Below are positions 34,614-45,941 of a stretch of 59,072 bases of DNA, piece by piece (position 1 is the stretch's first letter; every line of letters starts with the position of its first letter). The notes below the pieces were generated by a model that was not told the DNA's origin, made no database searches, and saw nothing but the letters and a program-made list of their open reading frames with translations. Location of the stretch: the NCBI GenBank assembly GCA_022925895.1, contig JAKSYS010000381.1, positions 1-59,072 of the forward strand, read 5' to 3'. The translations under genes were made by a program, and so were the position numbers. Origin of the DNA: Fragilaria crotonensis (Eukaryota; Bacillariophyta; Fragilariophyceae; Fragilariales; Fragilariaceae).

Positions 34614-35603
34614 ATGGGTGACGAAGCAGAACTCTCCGACGTGGAATTGATTGCTCAAGGGGAAGCCCTATGCCGAGGCGATGAGCTTCTTCCTGGTGTC
34701 CGCCTCTTGCGAAGGGTAACCGATGAGAGTTTGTTCACTCAGGAACACCGCGAATACCTCCGGAGAGGCACCATGTCCGAGGAACTGCGGGCGAATTTGA
34801 CGGCATCTGTCGAGGGCGCTGGATGGAAGAAACAGGGTGAGAGACATGGCAACAGAGACTTTATCACTTACTACAAGGTAGAGGAAAATGGTCAACTCTG
34901 GATCCGCATCGACTCCGTCATCGAAGCGTCGCTCTTCGTACCATTTTTAGCAACCATGAACGAGACAGATCTGTACGAAACGTGGTTCCCAAAGTGGACT
35001 GTCCCAAGACTTGGTTTAAGCCGTTCTGTGAAATTGGCCCAGCCCAATAGACTCTCACAAGTTGTCCAATTGACGATTGATTTGCCATTTCCCCTGAGCC
35101 GTCGCGAAATCGTCTTCTGGGGCTACGCCGAGGAGGATTGTGCGGCAAATCGCACGTCAGCTGCCAAATTGATCACACCACAAGGCGACAAGGGCGAATG
35201 CGATGGCGCCGCATCGTTTGAAAATGTCATCCCCAAAGTCGACCGTGGGGTCGTGCGAATGCCATTTGAGGCCGATTTCTTGTTTCAAACCTGCCCGGAT
35301 GACCACCCAGCACTGCTGCGATCGAAAGCGCACTATCCGGAAAACGAAAAGAAGATCCTACTGAATTGTATGATCATGTGTGATCCCTTGATCCCAATGT
35401 TTCCTCACTTTTTATTGAATTTTGGTACTCGTACTGCAGTGCCTGGCATCTGGGCCATGATATTGTCCATTGCCGAGCAAGTTCGGAATGGTGAACGTCC
35501 TGCTCATGCGGAACGAATCAAGGCCAAGCGCGAGGAAATCTACGATTGGTTGGAGGAGCGCGCAGCGTTCATTACCGGTATTGACGCTCCCGCCCGTACT
35601 TAA
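34614..35603 (+). CDS. START-like lipid-binding domain protein
   Basis: 329 residues, no intron. Start at ATG 34614 after a purine-rich leader. The central part reads like a START/Bet v1-like fold: DFITYYKVEENGQLWIRIDSVIEASLFVPFLATMNETDLYETWFPKW, then QVVQLTIDLPFPLSRREIVFWGYAEED, and later VVRMPFEADFLFQTCPDD and a C-terminal helix MFPHFLLNFGTRTAVPGIWAMIL. Order and spacing fit START proteins, in which the last helix closes a lipid pocket. No signal peptide or membrane span is seen, so it is probably cytosolic. The ligand is unknown. Related proteins without clear function are, as far as I recall, common in diatoms. Confidence 0.7.
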   Translation: MGDEAELSDVELIAQGEALCRGDELLPGVRLLRRVTDESLFTQEHREYLRRGTMSEELRANLTASVEGAGWKKQGERHGNRDFITYYKVEENGQLWIRIDSVIEASLFVPFLATMNETDLYETWFPKWTVPRLGLSRSVKLAQPNRLSQVVQLTIDLPFPLSRREIVFWGYAEEDCAANRTSAAKLITPQGDKGECDGAASFENVIPKVDRGVVRMPFEADFLFQTCPDDHPALLRSKAHYPENEKKILLNCMIMCDPLIPMFPHFLLNFGTRTAVPGIWAMILSIAEQVRNGERPAHAERIKAKREEIYDWLEERAAFITGIDAPART

Positions 35604-36520
35604 TGTGGTTGAATATGCTCATCACAAGATGAAGCACATGTGTCGTTAATTATTTAAATTCTATTTCATGATGTGGTGTTATGTTTAAAGGCTAATGGTT
35701 GCCGTAGTCTCAAGCTGAGTGCAGGTACTTCACTTCCGTTCCATGTGGAGGAGTCGGAGGATTAGCGTGTTGTCTCAATCGAGGGCTGTTGTTGACAGCT
35801 GCTGGTTCGGCAAACTGCGCAACGGCATGGATTAAGCGATTGGCGGCATCGGGATCATCATGGAACCCATCCACTCACAAATGAATGAGAGTGTCGAGTG
35901 ACCACAGTACTAACGCATGGATCCTTGGCAAGACTTATCGCGCACTTATCGAATTCTCATCCACCTCATTGTGAGTTAGAAATTTACAATCACCTTCACA
36001 TTCTGACCCTTCCGGCGTGATAAGAACTGTCGGCCTGTCCTCTTTTGGAATTCACGTCAACCGGCAGATTTACTGACACTATGAATAGAGAGACGTATGC
36101 ATACAACTCTATTTGTACCCGCAGTACTCGAGGAGTACAGTAGCATTACGCCAGTACGCCGACTGCTCGTTACTTACACCTTAACGTGCACCGTGCACCC
36201 CCAACGCAGTCCCAGAGTTTACGTGCCTGTAGAAGTAGTACGAGTACAATTTGCAGTATTGTACTCGTAGTACATTTTTGTGCAAAGGGAACTGGTTGAC
36301 TGCTGGACACTGGATAGGTGTCTCTCCGAATTCCAACCCCTGCGACCGATCAAACATCAGAACATCAGGCCCAAGTGAAGGTCACACAATTCAACATTTC
36401 TCTTCCCATCACAACTACTATACCACAAATCGTCCATCTTTCTATAAGAACTACGGCGTAGGAGTGCCAATTGACAATCGACAATCGACGCAATAGATCG
36501 CTATCGTGAAAACTTTGAAC
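35604..36520. other. Intergenic, nothing recognised
   Basis: About 900 bases; 36110-36275 is GTAC-rich. No gene or RNA recognised. Confidence 0.5.
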
Positions 36521-38191
36521 ATGTCGACCGTAACCAAAGCCACACAACGCAGAGCAGGTAGTGGTGGTGCCACCGGTAATACGATGAGCGCTGAAGAGAA
36601 GAATGCTCGCATGACGGAAGAGCGAGCGTTTTTAACAAAGTTATTGGAAAGTTCCCTGCATGGCGAACTCAATGTTGTAAAGGACCTTGTGAATGACTAT
36701 CACGTTCGAAATCCAAGTGTCTCGAAGTGTGAGATTCTCGAACAGTTCAGGGATGGAAAGAAACGGACGGCTCTTTATTTTATTTGTCAGAGTGACAACC
36801 CGACAATTCTTGAGGATCTATTTGACTGGTTGAAGAACGATATGGATGCACTTACGCTCGCAAATACGGACACGAATACCATTGACGACTTTTTGATTTC
36901 CTGGTTGAAACAAAAAGACAGTAACGGCATGACAGCTTTGATGGTATGCGCTCAGCATCCCAATCCACAATTGGCTCTGCGTCGTATCAAATTCTTGTTG
37001 GAATTACAGCTTACAGTCTCTGGACCACCACAAAAGCCACTCCACAAACAATTGGCACTGGCAAGATCCAAGGTTGGAGCCGGAGCGCTTCATTACGCTG
37101 CAGGTGCCGGTGCCTTGCCGGAAACGATTCAACTCTTGGTGCACGCCTCCAAGGCACAACTATCGGCTGCCTCCCTCAAGGGTGGCATGCCCTTGCATTG
37201 GGCCGCATCCATCCGTGAGAATCATGTTGCCACACTGGAGGCACTGGTCCAGGCCGGAGCAGATCTGAATGCCAAAGATGAAAATGGACTAACGCCACTC
37301 TTATTGGCTGCCGCCGCGGGGAATGATGCTCACGCCAAATATCTGGTACGACAAGGAGCCGACATTGCCTTGGAATTCCCTGGTCAGATAACTATTTTTC
37401 ACATGGCAGCCGATTGCAATTTAGTATCAACGTTGGCGGAGTTGTTGGAACGGTATCCGGAATCAAATCTCATCCATCAACCCAACAGTCGCGGCGAAAC
37501 ACCCATCGATTTGGCAGTTCAGGAAGGTCATGTGGGATGTGTCATGCTGCTCACAGGAGAAGGAGATGAAACGAAAGCAAAAACTTGGATGGCGGAGCAC
37601 AAAAAGAATCTACCAGCACGACAACAGGAAAACGATGAAGCGAGTTCCAAACCATCATCCAAAGATGACCCTCTGTCGCCGATCACCACCGGGAATGGAA
37701 CAGCTTCGTATAATCTGTTGGAAGAGCAGGCGAAGGAGTTGGGGGCAAAGGCAGCTGCTGCTCATGTGACGGAAGAGGACAAGAAACGGGCAACAGACTT
37801 GAAATTACAAGGCAATCAGCACTATTCGAACAATAAATGGGAATTGGCGATTCAATGCTACACGGAGGCGATTGACGCCGATCCAACCGATGCCACGTTC
37901 TATTCCAATCGAGCCGCATGTTGGATGCAAATCAAAAAATACAATGAAGCCTTGCAAGATGCAGTCATTTGTCGTCTTCTCAAACCAAAGTGGACCAAGG
38001 CATGTTATCGTATGGCGGCAGCACGGTTGGCCGTGCACCGATACGAAGATGCCGCTCTGGCGGCTTGGGAAGGACTGCGGCTCGATGAAGACAATGACGA
38101 ACTGAAACGAATGCTGCAAAAGTGTGTCAAGGAAGGGCGAAAAGACCACCAAAAGACTGCTCCGAAAGATACTGACGACGATGATGAGTAA
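36521..38191 (+). CDS. Ankyrin-repeat and TPR protein, Hsp70/Hsp90 co-chaperone-like
   Basis: 556 residues, start at ATG 36521 (MSTVTKATQRR). Residues of about 60-350 contain ankyrin repeats: GAGALHYAAGAGALPETIQLLV, GGMPLHWAASIRENHVATLEALVQAGADLNAKDENGLTPLLLAAAAGN and RGETPIDLAVQEGHVGCVMLL. Residues of about 425-540 form a three-motif TPR domain of the carboxylate-clamp type. The clamp residues are visible: Lys and Asn in KLQGNQHY, Asn in FYSNRAACW, and Lys and Arg in KPKWTKACYRMAAA. Such clamps bind the EEVD tail of Hsp70 or Hsp90. The same ankyrin-then-TPR order occurs in plant proteins of this kind. It is probably a cytosolic adaptor linking chaperones to ankyrin-bound clients. The C-terminus is acidic (DTDDDDE). 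Confidence 0.87.
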   Translation: MSTVTKATQRRAGSGGATGNTMSAEEKNARMTEERAFLTKLLESSLHGELNVVKDLVNDYHVRNPSVSKCEILEQFRDGKKRTALYFICQSDNPTILEDLFDWLKNDMDALTLANTDTNTIDDFLISWLKQKDSNGMTALMVCAQHPNPQLALRRIKFLLELQLTVSGPPQKPLHKQLALARSKVGAGALHYAAGAGALPETIQLLVHASKAQLSAASLKGGMPLHWAASIRENHVATLEALVQAGADLNAKDENGLTPLLLAAAAGNDAHAKYLVRQGADIALEFPGQITIFHMAADCNLVSTLAELLERYPESNLIHQPNSRGETPIDLAVQEGHVGCVMLLTGEGDETKAKTWMAEHKKNLPARQQENDEASSKPSSKDDPLSPITTGNGTASYNLLEEQAKELGAKAAAAHVTEEDKKRATDLKLQGNQHYSNNKWELAIQCYTEAIDADPTDATFYSNRAACWMQIKKYNEALQDAVICRLLKPKWTKACYRMAAARLAVHRYEDAALAAWEGLRLDEDNDELKRMLQKCVKEGRKDHQKTAPKDTDDDDE

Positions 38192-38479
38192 CAGATTCGA
38201 GTAGAAGTTGTCTGGAATAAAAAGATCACTTTGGCAGCATCCTTTTGCGAAATTTTATCTAGTCGAGCGATTTGTCAGAGTAGCTACATTGATGTAAAGC
38301 TAGTCGTTACGTTTGGTTGCCGTCGGGGTAACAACACAAAACTTGACGGATACGAAGTTGTTTTTCCCCACCGGATGCAAACCAATGTCAGGAGCTCAAC
38401 ATTCTATTAAAATATCAATCGTAATTTATACACTTTATTCGGGACACATAATGTACACTGCACATCGACGTTGCAGCCT

Positions 38480-38865
38480 CTACTGCTTCGGGAAGGATTG
38501 TTGGGTAAGAAAGGAGAAAACTTCTTGGCAAACGTCCCTGTGGCTCCTCAACAGATGGTGCTCGACTCGCACACAAAGGTTTTGTTTTGATGAGCACTTG
38601 GACCCGGAATTGCGAGCGTAGTCCAACGCCAAGTTGAAGCAGTGGCGGAACGCCACTGGGACGCGGCTCTTCTTTCGCATGAACTCGTCAATGTTCGCGA
38701 AGAATGTGACTTGGCTTAGGTCAAAACCTTTATGGCCACCTGTCACGGCGTGGTTCTCTCCATCAACGATAGCTGTATCCCATCCGCCGCAGTGCGCCAC
38801 TGCCGTTGTGAGAGTGCTGTCAAGGGATGTATCCAAATGTATCCACTTCCCCTTGAGATTCACAA
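38480..38865 (-). pseudogene. Transglutaminase-like protein, C-terminal half (split by copia element)
   Basis: Minus-strand frame downstream of the insertion. It continues the gene whose N-terminal half is at 44592-44957: the codons on both sides of the element join in frame once one copy of the CACAA target duplication is removed. This half begins NLKGKWIHLDTSLDSTL, where WxxLD supplies the putative catalytic Asp, and ends at a stop at 38480-38482. No further damage is visible in it, so the only lesion is the retrotransposon. Confidence 0.8.
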
Positions 38866-39193
38866 TGTTGAAACCACAATATCAACATACAGTACCTACG
38901 TGCCAATCAGACAACGATACAGTACTGCAGTCAACACTGGGAGATTAAATCGCTTGTAAATCGGAAAATTAAATTAGAATGAGACTATCACTCGTTTCCC
39001 AAGCTGGTCCGTTTACAATTGACCTTTTCGTTCACACGTGATACGTTCTCAGTCTTGCCGGCACTCAATCGTGACAGCTTCCGTTTCTCCTTAATGTCTT
39101 GTTTAGACTCCACGGTTCTCCATCCGGTATCCGTTTCGTCTCCGTTCGTCCTCTCACTATGTCCGGTCATTCCGACAGTAATATTATTCAACA
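38866..39193 (-). repeat. 3' LTR of copia element A
   Basis: 328 bases; matches 44264-44591. On the minus strand it starts TGTTGAATAAT and ends GGTTTCAACA. The purine-rich tract expected just before it is weak (GCAGGAGTG). Confidence 0.95.
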
Positions 39194-42100
39194 CACTCCT
39201 GCAATCCTGCGATCCATCATCGTAGGTCGTAGGATTGACGTTCATGATCTCGTCACGGAACTTCATAAATTGCATCCCTTGCAAAGGTTTCGTAAAGAAG
39301 TCACCAACCATTTCGTTGGTAGGACAATGCTCAATTTTGACCTCTCCAGAGGCCACTCGATCCTTGATAAAGAAATAACGGATGTTGATATGTCGAGTTC
39401 GCTTTCCACTTGACGCCTTCCCGTTTTCGGCCAGTAGGATCGTACTTTTGTTGTCCTGATAGACAATGGATTCGTTAACTGCGTATCCCTGGGCCTCCAA
39501 GAAATATCGGGTCCATAAGGCTTGTGGAAGAATGTCGTTTACCCCAACCAGTTCGGCCTCAGTTGAACTTTTCGTATTAATCTTTTGGCGAGTGGAAGTG
39601 CCGTAGATTGCCCCCTTGCCAAGCATCATCACGCCACCTGTATGACTTCGCATATCAGGGTGCACCGCAAACGAAGCGTCAACCCACCATTTAACGATGT
39701 TACATTCGTCAGCCTCCAAAATCAAGGGCATTTTAACCGTGCCTCGCAGGTACATCATAGTCCTGCCCAATTTTTTTGTAGTCGTCGACGTCCGGTTCTT
39801 TTACGCGAGTACATAGAAATGCCACTGCTGTCTGTATGTCCGGCCGTGCGCGCTTGCATAGAAACAGAAGCTTGGCCACGTTGTGATGGAAAAAATCGGA
39901 CAACTCGGTGTTCAGCTTTTCTGCATCATCGTTCACATCGAATAGATGCGATGATGCCGGTGACCTGACTGTTCCTGACATGTCGGCCGGCAATTCCGTT
40001 ATCATGTTCTCGATGTAGTCGATCATCGTGAACTTAACCTTGCCCTTCACGCTGAAGTCGATCGTCATTCCAAGGTATTCGTGCACCTTTCCTCTTGAGA
40101 TCGTGAGCGGGGCCTCCTTCCCAAATTCAGACTTCAGCAGCTCGATCACGTCATCAACGACCTTCGGGTCAACATGGGAGATTTTAAGGTCATCCACATG
40201 CCACAAAATGGTACACTGTTTACCATTGACAATTTTGTTGGCGACACAGCTGTCATATGGGTTCAGAACAAATCCCCATTTGATTAGTTGCTTGCTTAGC
40301 TTTTTCCAAAACAGAAATGCGCCAGTCAGCGTGCCGTACAGCGCCTTCTCCAGTTCCACATAGAGTACCATTCGCCCGTTTTCCATCTGAATGTACTTCC
40401 GATACATTTTGGGATCAATTCGGACCATGAGCTCTGCCATCTTCCCTTCCAATTTCATGTGGACTGTTCTTTCACCTTTCATCCCGACCTGCATGAATGC
40501 AGCTGGGAGGTCAACCACCCCCACATCTCTTTCTTCTTTGGCGTCAATTGTGCACGATAGCATGACGGACTCAGTTGCGACTGTTGGTGAACTCGCCTCT
40601 TCCTTGGTTGTGTATGGTCGCTGTTTTCTGCCGTCCGCACAGCCTCTTCCTTTTACCGTGCCATCTCGTTTCTGCTTCAAAAACATCAGGTATTGTAGTG
40701 CCGCCTCGCGCTCTTCATCGGTCATCTCGTCCTTGCCCCTTGGCCTTATGACCTCACGGTCATACAGTTGCGTTAGTTCTTTAAGCACGGCGTCAACGCC
40801 GGCCTCGCCAAAAATTCGGGCCCTTTTCGGACGCTGTGCTGTGTCATGGCGATGGACTCGAGCGTAGCGTGTAGGTGGCCATAATCCCGCGGCTTGCGGG
40901 CCCGAAGATTATATTTCCCAGTCTTCTTCCGTATCGCACGTCCATGAGTTCGTCAACTTGCATTGCAGGTCGCGCAGCCTCGACTTGTATTGTTGGCGCG
41001 ACTGGAGCGATCTCGCCCTCTCTCGCGACTTCGTTCGCGTCCTCGTTCGCGTCTCTCGCAACTTCGTTTGCTTCTTCGTTCGCTTCTCTCGCGACTTCGT
41101 TCGCTACATCGTTCGCTTCTTCGTTTGCTTCTTCGTTAGCTTCGTCGTCTCTCGCGACTTCGTTCGCTTCTTCGTTCGCGTCTTCGTTTGTTTCTTCGTT
41201 AGCTTCGTCGTGGGCGTTTCTCGCGACCTCGTTCGCTTCTTCTTCACCAGCTTCACCAGCCTCTTCTATCGCGACATCCGGGATGTCTTCGTCGTTCTCT
41301 ACACCCGGGATGTCTTCAGCGTTCTCTTCAACGTTCTCTTCAACAATCTCAACAATCTCATCATCCACTCCTGCGATCTGACCGTCGATCCAGTCATCAT
41401 CATCGTCGTCGTCATTAGCTGGGTCGTCGTTCGGATCGAAATCATCATCATCATCATCGTCATCATCATTCGCATCGTCGTCATCATCGGGGATTAGCAC
41501 TCCTGCCCGATCGGAAAACTCAAGGGGAGTTAATTCGAGATCGCGACGCGATAGTTTGTGCACTCGATCAATAACGTCTGCGGGGATTGGGAGCTCCGTC
41601 CATTGTGTGCGGTGCAAGCGCTTACCAGTTGTAAGGCTGTAGAAATAGTGTCCCCCCTTGTGCGTTACCCGTTGGGCGGAGCGCAATGGCACCCCGTCGT
41701 ACGCGGTAGCATAGAGTTATCGTGGGGTTCATGGGTCTGGACGTAGGCGCCGAACTCGATCTTGCAATGAGTGGCGTAGTCAATCGTCGACCCCACCACG
41801 AGAGCTCGAGGGCTCAACACATCGGAAATGCCTCTTTGGACAGGGAAACTGTTGAGCCAGAACACGACGTAGTGTATGAGCTCGATGACGATCCTTGCGG
41901 GCAACTGTTTGAACGGCAGCATGCCGACCACACTCCTGGATCTTTCTTTGATGGTCCGGATGTGGCGCTCTATTTCAGGCACATGTTCCTCGGCGGCCAC
42001 ACAATTAATGCTGATTCCCAGCTCCGCAACGTCACCGACGAGACCGTCCTTGTCGAATTCGCCGTCCATCAATATCACCTCAATGTGAAACCCACGTTTT

Positions 42101-43204
42101 GCATACGTCTGGTGCACATGTGAGATGGCCTTAAAGATTGTGTCGGATTTTCGGTTGGTTAGAAACTCAGATGTTGAAAACCGGATATTCCTCGAAATCG
42201 TAACGAAAAATGGAAGCTTGTTTACGAACATGATATCACCGGCCAGAGTTACCTTCCGGTACCGAGACATTATGGTAGCTGGTATATTGGTGTAAGTAGC
42301 CTGCACTGCTTTTGGCGTCTTTCGGACTGTTTTGCCCATGAGCGATCCGACCTCTGGGCCAAATATACGCTCCGCTGCAATAATGTCCTCACGCTTGACA
42401 GGACAATTTTGGAACAGGTTCTTGTCCACAATGCCCAGGAATGTCTTAGTGCTTGGTCTTCCAATAATTTTTTGTACCTTTCGGGCCAGTACCGCCTTCG
42501 AGTAGTCGCGTTCGGAGTACTTAGTACGGTTATCCTCTACCGTATTGATCAGGTTCACGTCATAGTGTCCTGTGTCTTCATGGTCCTGCTCCTTGGTATC
42601 GATGTAATACAGCCCCTTCGGGGATTGCTTGAAAACACGCACCGTGCCGTCATGCTTGGTTAGGTGAAAGGCATTTCCTTCCTCGGTATCAAATGTCACG
42701 CGGTACCCACGTTCCTTCGCCTTCGCGAGAGACAATATGTTCGCAATGCCTGTAGGGTTGTACCATACAGTTCCGTATCCACGGAGCTCGCCGATCAATT
42801 TAGTACTGGCAACGCCTGCATTGCAGTGAATGTCCATCGAGTTTGAATGCTCGCGAATGTTCGATAGCAGCTTTTGTTGCAAAACACATCAACTGTAGAC
42901 TGGTTATCAAGGAGGATCCAGTCTCGCGGAAGCCTGCCGTCGTGCTCGATTTGCATGACAACCCCGTGGTCGGAACCGGCAGCGCCGACGTTAACGAAGG
43001 CATAGTTGGCGACCTCATCTTGGTCATCAAGGAAGTCGATGTCGTACATGCCACTCGTAAGTAGCGTCGTTCCTGACTGTTTCTTGACTGGTTCAGCTGC
43101 TGGCTTCTTCTCATCACCCTCCGCCACACGTTCACCATCGCACTCGTTTGCGTAGTGTCCTTTCTTCTTGCAGCGGTGACACGTAATGTGTTCTTTACTT
43201 CTGG
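38988..43204 (-). CDS. Pol polyprotein of copia element A (PR-IN-RT-RH)
   Basis: Read on the minus strand in pieces. Protease: WILLDNQSTVDVF near 42890. Integrase: the catalytic segment lies in 42870-41700 (AGDIMFVNKLPF, LMDGEFDKDG, a late glutamate in EIERHIRT), ending in the GKRLHRTQWTELP C-terminal motif near 41620. An unusually long acidic spacer (41500-41020; Asp runs, then EANEVAR-type repeats) follows. Reverse transcriptase: 40788-39780 with VGVVDLPAAFMQ and WHVDDLK. RNase H: 39770-39200 with VDASFAVH, STEAELVG and YQDNKST. Frame changes occur at about 43205 and in runs at 42872-42875, 41692-41695, 41652-41657 and 39771-39777. Each needs only one base, so the element is probably intact in reality. 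Confidence 0.88.
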
Positions 43205-44233
43205 GTTTGGCCTTTTGTCCCCTTTTTCGTTGTCGGCGTTTACGAAAGCAATCTCCCCTTCACCTCCCACCTCGCGCTGTCCAAGTCGAGGATTGTTCTG
43301 GTAGTTGGAGAGGCGATGAAACGCATCGGCCCTGCTGCTGGGATAGCGAGCGTTACCCTCGTTATAATCGTTGTTGATCCCTTCGATGTACTTGCCGAAA
43401 CGAGCACGGTCGCATGTCAACATGAACGCAACTCCAAGGATCCTGTCTCTGATTTCGGCCTTCAAGGTACCCAGCTCTGCAGGGGTCATTGTGGCCTTGT
43501 CTCTCCCGTTTAGGACGTATCGTTCCATTCCGATGTCATCATCGATGTTGCCGCCAGTATGTTCGAGCACATCAACGAGATTGTTGAAAACGGTGAGATG
43601 CTCCTTCAGAGTAGTGCTTCCGTTCTGCATCAAGTTGAAGTATCGCTTCTTTGCTTCATGAATGGCCCTTCCTGGATAGTTCTGGCTTTGGAACGCGTAT
43701 GCAATGTTCTTGATCAGGATGAGCAGTTTCAAGCCGTCGCCGCTTCGCCAGATCTCGTCCCAGCCAGTGCTCGATTCCAGCTTCTGCTGCATCATGTCGG
43801 TGCATTGGCCCCATACGAGGGCGTATAACTTCTTGACGTTTTCGTTGAAGCCTGCCATCTGCTTTCCGACCATTGTGACTGCGTCTCCCCACAGCTTCTG
43901 CTGACCAGCAGTTGCCGTTGGCGGTAGGTCATCTGGTATAAAAACGTTGGTGCTTCGAGTGTCGATAGCGAGGCGAATGTCGCCGCCATGCTTGAAAGTC
44001 CTACCGCAATAAGCGGATAACTCCTTCTTGGTTCTGACGAACGTGTCGGCCATTTTCGATTCAGAACAATCAAAGATAGCTCCGTTCAGCTCGTCACATT
44101 TTCCTTCAAACTTCTTCGATGCGACACGATGACCCTTGTTGAAATTGTAGCCTCTCTTCTTGGCTTCGCCTTCTTCCTTGTCCTTCTGTCCTGCATCACT
44201 GTTGCGCTCGGTCCTTTCCTTGGCCTCTGCCAT
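43128..44233 (-). CDS. Gag of copia element A
   Basis: Starts MAEAKERTERN at 44233. The middle carries the copia-type capsid pattern (YFNLMQNGSTTLKEHLTVFNNLVDVLEHTGG). Near 43205 the frame shifts by one base and the new frame immediately contains a CCHC zinc knuckle, CHRCKKKGHYANEC (43140-43181). The shift site reads A AAC CCA in the gag frame, so either a missing C or a programmed -1 slip would join the two. A knuckle located after the shift favours the missing base. Confidence 0.85.
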
Positions 44234-44263
44234 GATTAGGTCTTGAGCTTTCTAATTTAATTT

Positions 44264-44591
44264 TGTTGAAACCACAATATCAACATACAGTACCTACGTG
44301 CCAATCAGACAACGATACAGTACTGCAGTCAACACTGGGAGATTAAATCGCTTGTAAATCGGAAAATTAAATTAGAATGAGACTATCACTCGTTTCCCAA
44401 GCTGGTCCGTTTACAATTGACCTTTTCGTTCACACGTGATACGTTCTCAGTCTTGCCGGCACTCAATCGTGACAGCTTCCGTTTCTCCTTAATGTCTTGT
44501 TTAGACTCCACGGTTCTCCATCCGGTATCCGTTTCGTCTCCGTTCGTCCTCTCACTATGTCCGGTCATTCCGACAGTAATATTATTCAACA
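44264..44591 (-). repeat. 5' LTR of copia element A
   Basis: 328 bases, same sequence as 38866-39193; should carry the promoter that drives minus-strand transcription. Confidence 0.95.
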
Positions 44592-44957
44592 CACAATTAG
44601 TGTGAAGTGGATGCTTCGCTCGGAACAGGCCTTGACAACCCACGCTGGGACGAGAAAAAACGCATCGCCTGTCGCAATTCTCTCCACGCCAAAGCCAATA
44701 TCGTCCTTCTGGATACCTCCGGCTCGAAGGATGGCACTTAAAAGACACGCCTTGGTCCCACAATTGCCCACGCGGTGCGATAACGTGTACTCCACGGGAA
44801 CGGTCCAGTCTGCCAGGATTGAGTACTTGATTTCATCTCGAACCCAGTTGAAGGCCGCAATCGCAAAGGCAACGTCGTAGTCGCCACCATGAATATCGGC
44901 GCGAAGCTTGGCTGCGATTTCTTTGACTTGAGGATGTTCGTGGTCGCAAAAGTTCAT
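44592..44957 (-). pseudogene. Transglutaminase-like protein, N-terminal half (split by copia element)
   Basis: Begins MNFCDHEHPQVKEIAAKL. It carries the transglutaminase-like core: FNWVRDEIKYS, EYTLSHRVGNCGTKACLLSAILRAGGI with the presumed nucleophile Cys in GNC, and SERSIHFTLIV with the presumed His. The copia element lies directly after this His strand; the Asp strand is on the far side at 38865. Bacterial and eukaryotic relatives include proteases and peptide-modifying enzymes, so the reaction is not predictable. It has no signal peptide. The gene was probably about 250 residues before interruption; an uninterrupted allele may exist on the homologous chromosome. Confidence 0.8.
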
Positions 44958-45941
44958 GCTTGTAAATCTGATATTGTTAGATTACACACGAAGCATTCCG
45001 TTCTAAATTCTATGTCACAAAGGAAAAGGATCGAAATCATCATCCTACAAAATCGATGCCTGAACTTGTCGCGGCAACCCTGTCGCGGGAACTTGTGGTC
45101 AATCTGTCAACGCTATACAATTCAAGCAGTTGGAGTATGTTGCGAGAAAGGCGAATCCATGTCTTGCATGCTGCATGGGCTTCTTTTCAAGATTCACAAG
45201 TAGTGTGGTGGCCGTCTAGTTCCGACCTTGTCACGGGAACTTGATTTTGTATGAAGCACTCTGTCAATGCAAAATGCTATGCAAGCAAGTGGACAGTTTG
45301 CCAGAATGAATGTCTTGCATGTAATGCATGGGCGTTTTACGGCAAGACTGAAATAATGTGGTGACAATTTTGTTCTGCCCTTGTCGCGGGACACCGGGGG
45401 TAGGCTTGAGAGGGTGTGTCATCCTAGTAGTAGTATGCATAAAGTCGTTCATTCCTGCATACGACATCTGCATTACAAGTCCTGAGCTGGCGGAGAGTTG
45501 TCGACTTCACATGTGTCAATACGTTGGAGCATTTGGAGTAGTAGGAATTGTAACTTGAAGCGAATAACGTAATGCATGGATGACGTACTGTCGTAACTTT
45601 AATCGAACACACCCACAGGCCGGAACTCTTGCGATTCGAATAAGAAAAGGTGTGAGTCGACAAATAAAATCCTAATGACAAAACAAACTAACTAAAGGAG
45701 CACATGTCTAATGCTAAGCGCATCGTTGTCAAAACCTATGTTATTGAAGAGTTTGTGTTATATGTGTTATGTGTGATCCCCTAATACGCGTTTCTGCCGC
45801 GCGGATCGCTAATTAAATTCTCCATTGAGGCCTTTCCTTTAATCAGACACACTCGTCAACACGTCGGACGTTTTGGCAAGTACTGGCGAGTGGCGAGTAT
45901 CATAGTATTAACTAGCGCGGTAAAAGGAAGTGCCTGCAAGA
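44958..45941. other. Intergenic with a diverged tandem duplication
   Basis: Segments starting near 45155 and 45305 share GTCTTGCATG, TGCATGGGC, TGTGGTG and CTTGTC[AG]CGGGA in the same order, an approximately 145-base duplication. CTGTCGCGGGAACTT also appears at about 45083. No gene recognised. Confidence 0.5.

Larger units (their letters stand above)
38866..44591 (-). mobile_element. Ty1/copia LTR retrotransposon A, inserted in a transglutaminase-like gene
   Basis: 5726 bases on the minus strand, bounded by two 328-base direct LTRs (38866-39193 and 44264-44591) that I find identical by eye. Each LTR begins TG and ends CA. The element is flanked by a perfect 5-base target duplication, CACAA, at 38861-38865 and 44592-44596. 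Domain order on the minus strand is gag, protease, integrase, reverse transcriptase, RNase H, the copia order. Identical LTRs mean a very recent insertion. Only 30 bases separate the 5' LTR from the gag ATG, with no obvious tRNA-complementary primer site. Confidence 0.95.

Noticed and set aside
40391-41497. Long plus-strand frames opposite copia element A
   Set aside because: Shadows of the reverse transcriptase and acidic tether on the minus strand.
43195-43215. Programmed -1 frameshift at A AAC CCA between gag and the zinc knuckle of element A
   Set aside because: Shape fits a slippery heptamer, but the CCC in the second triplet is atypical and at least four other breaks in the same element are plain homopolymer length changes. 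Kept as an alternative only.
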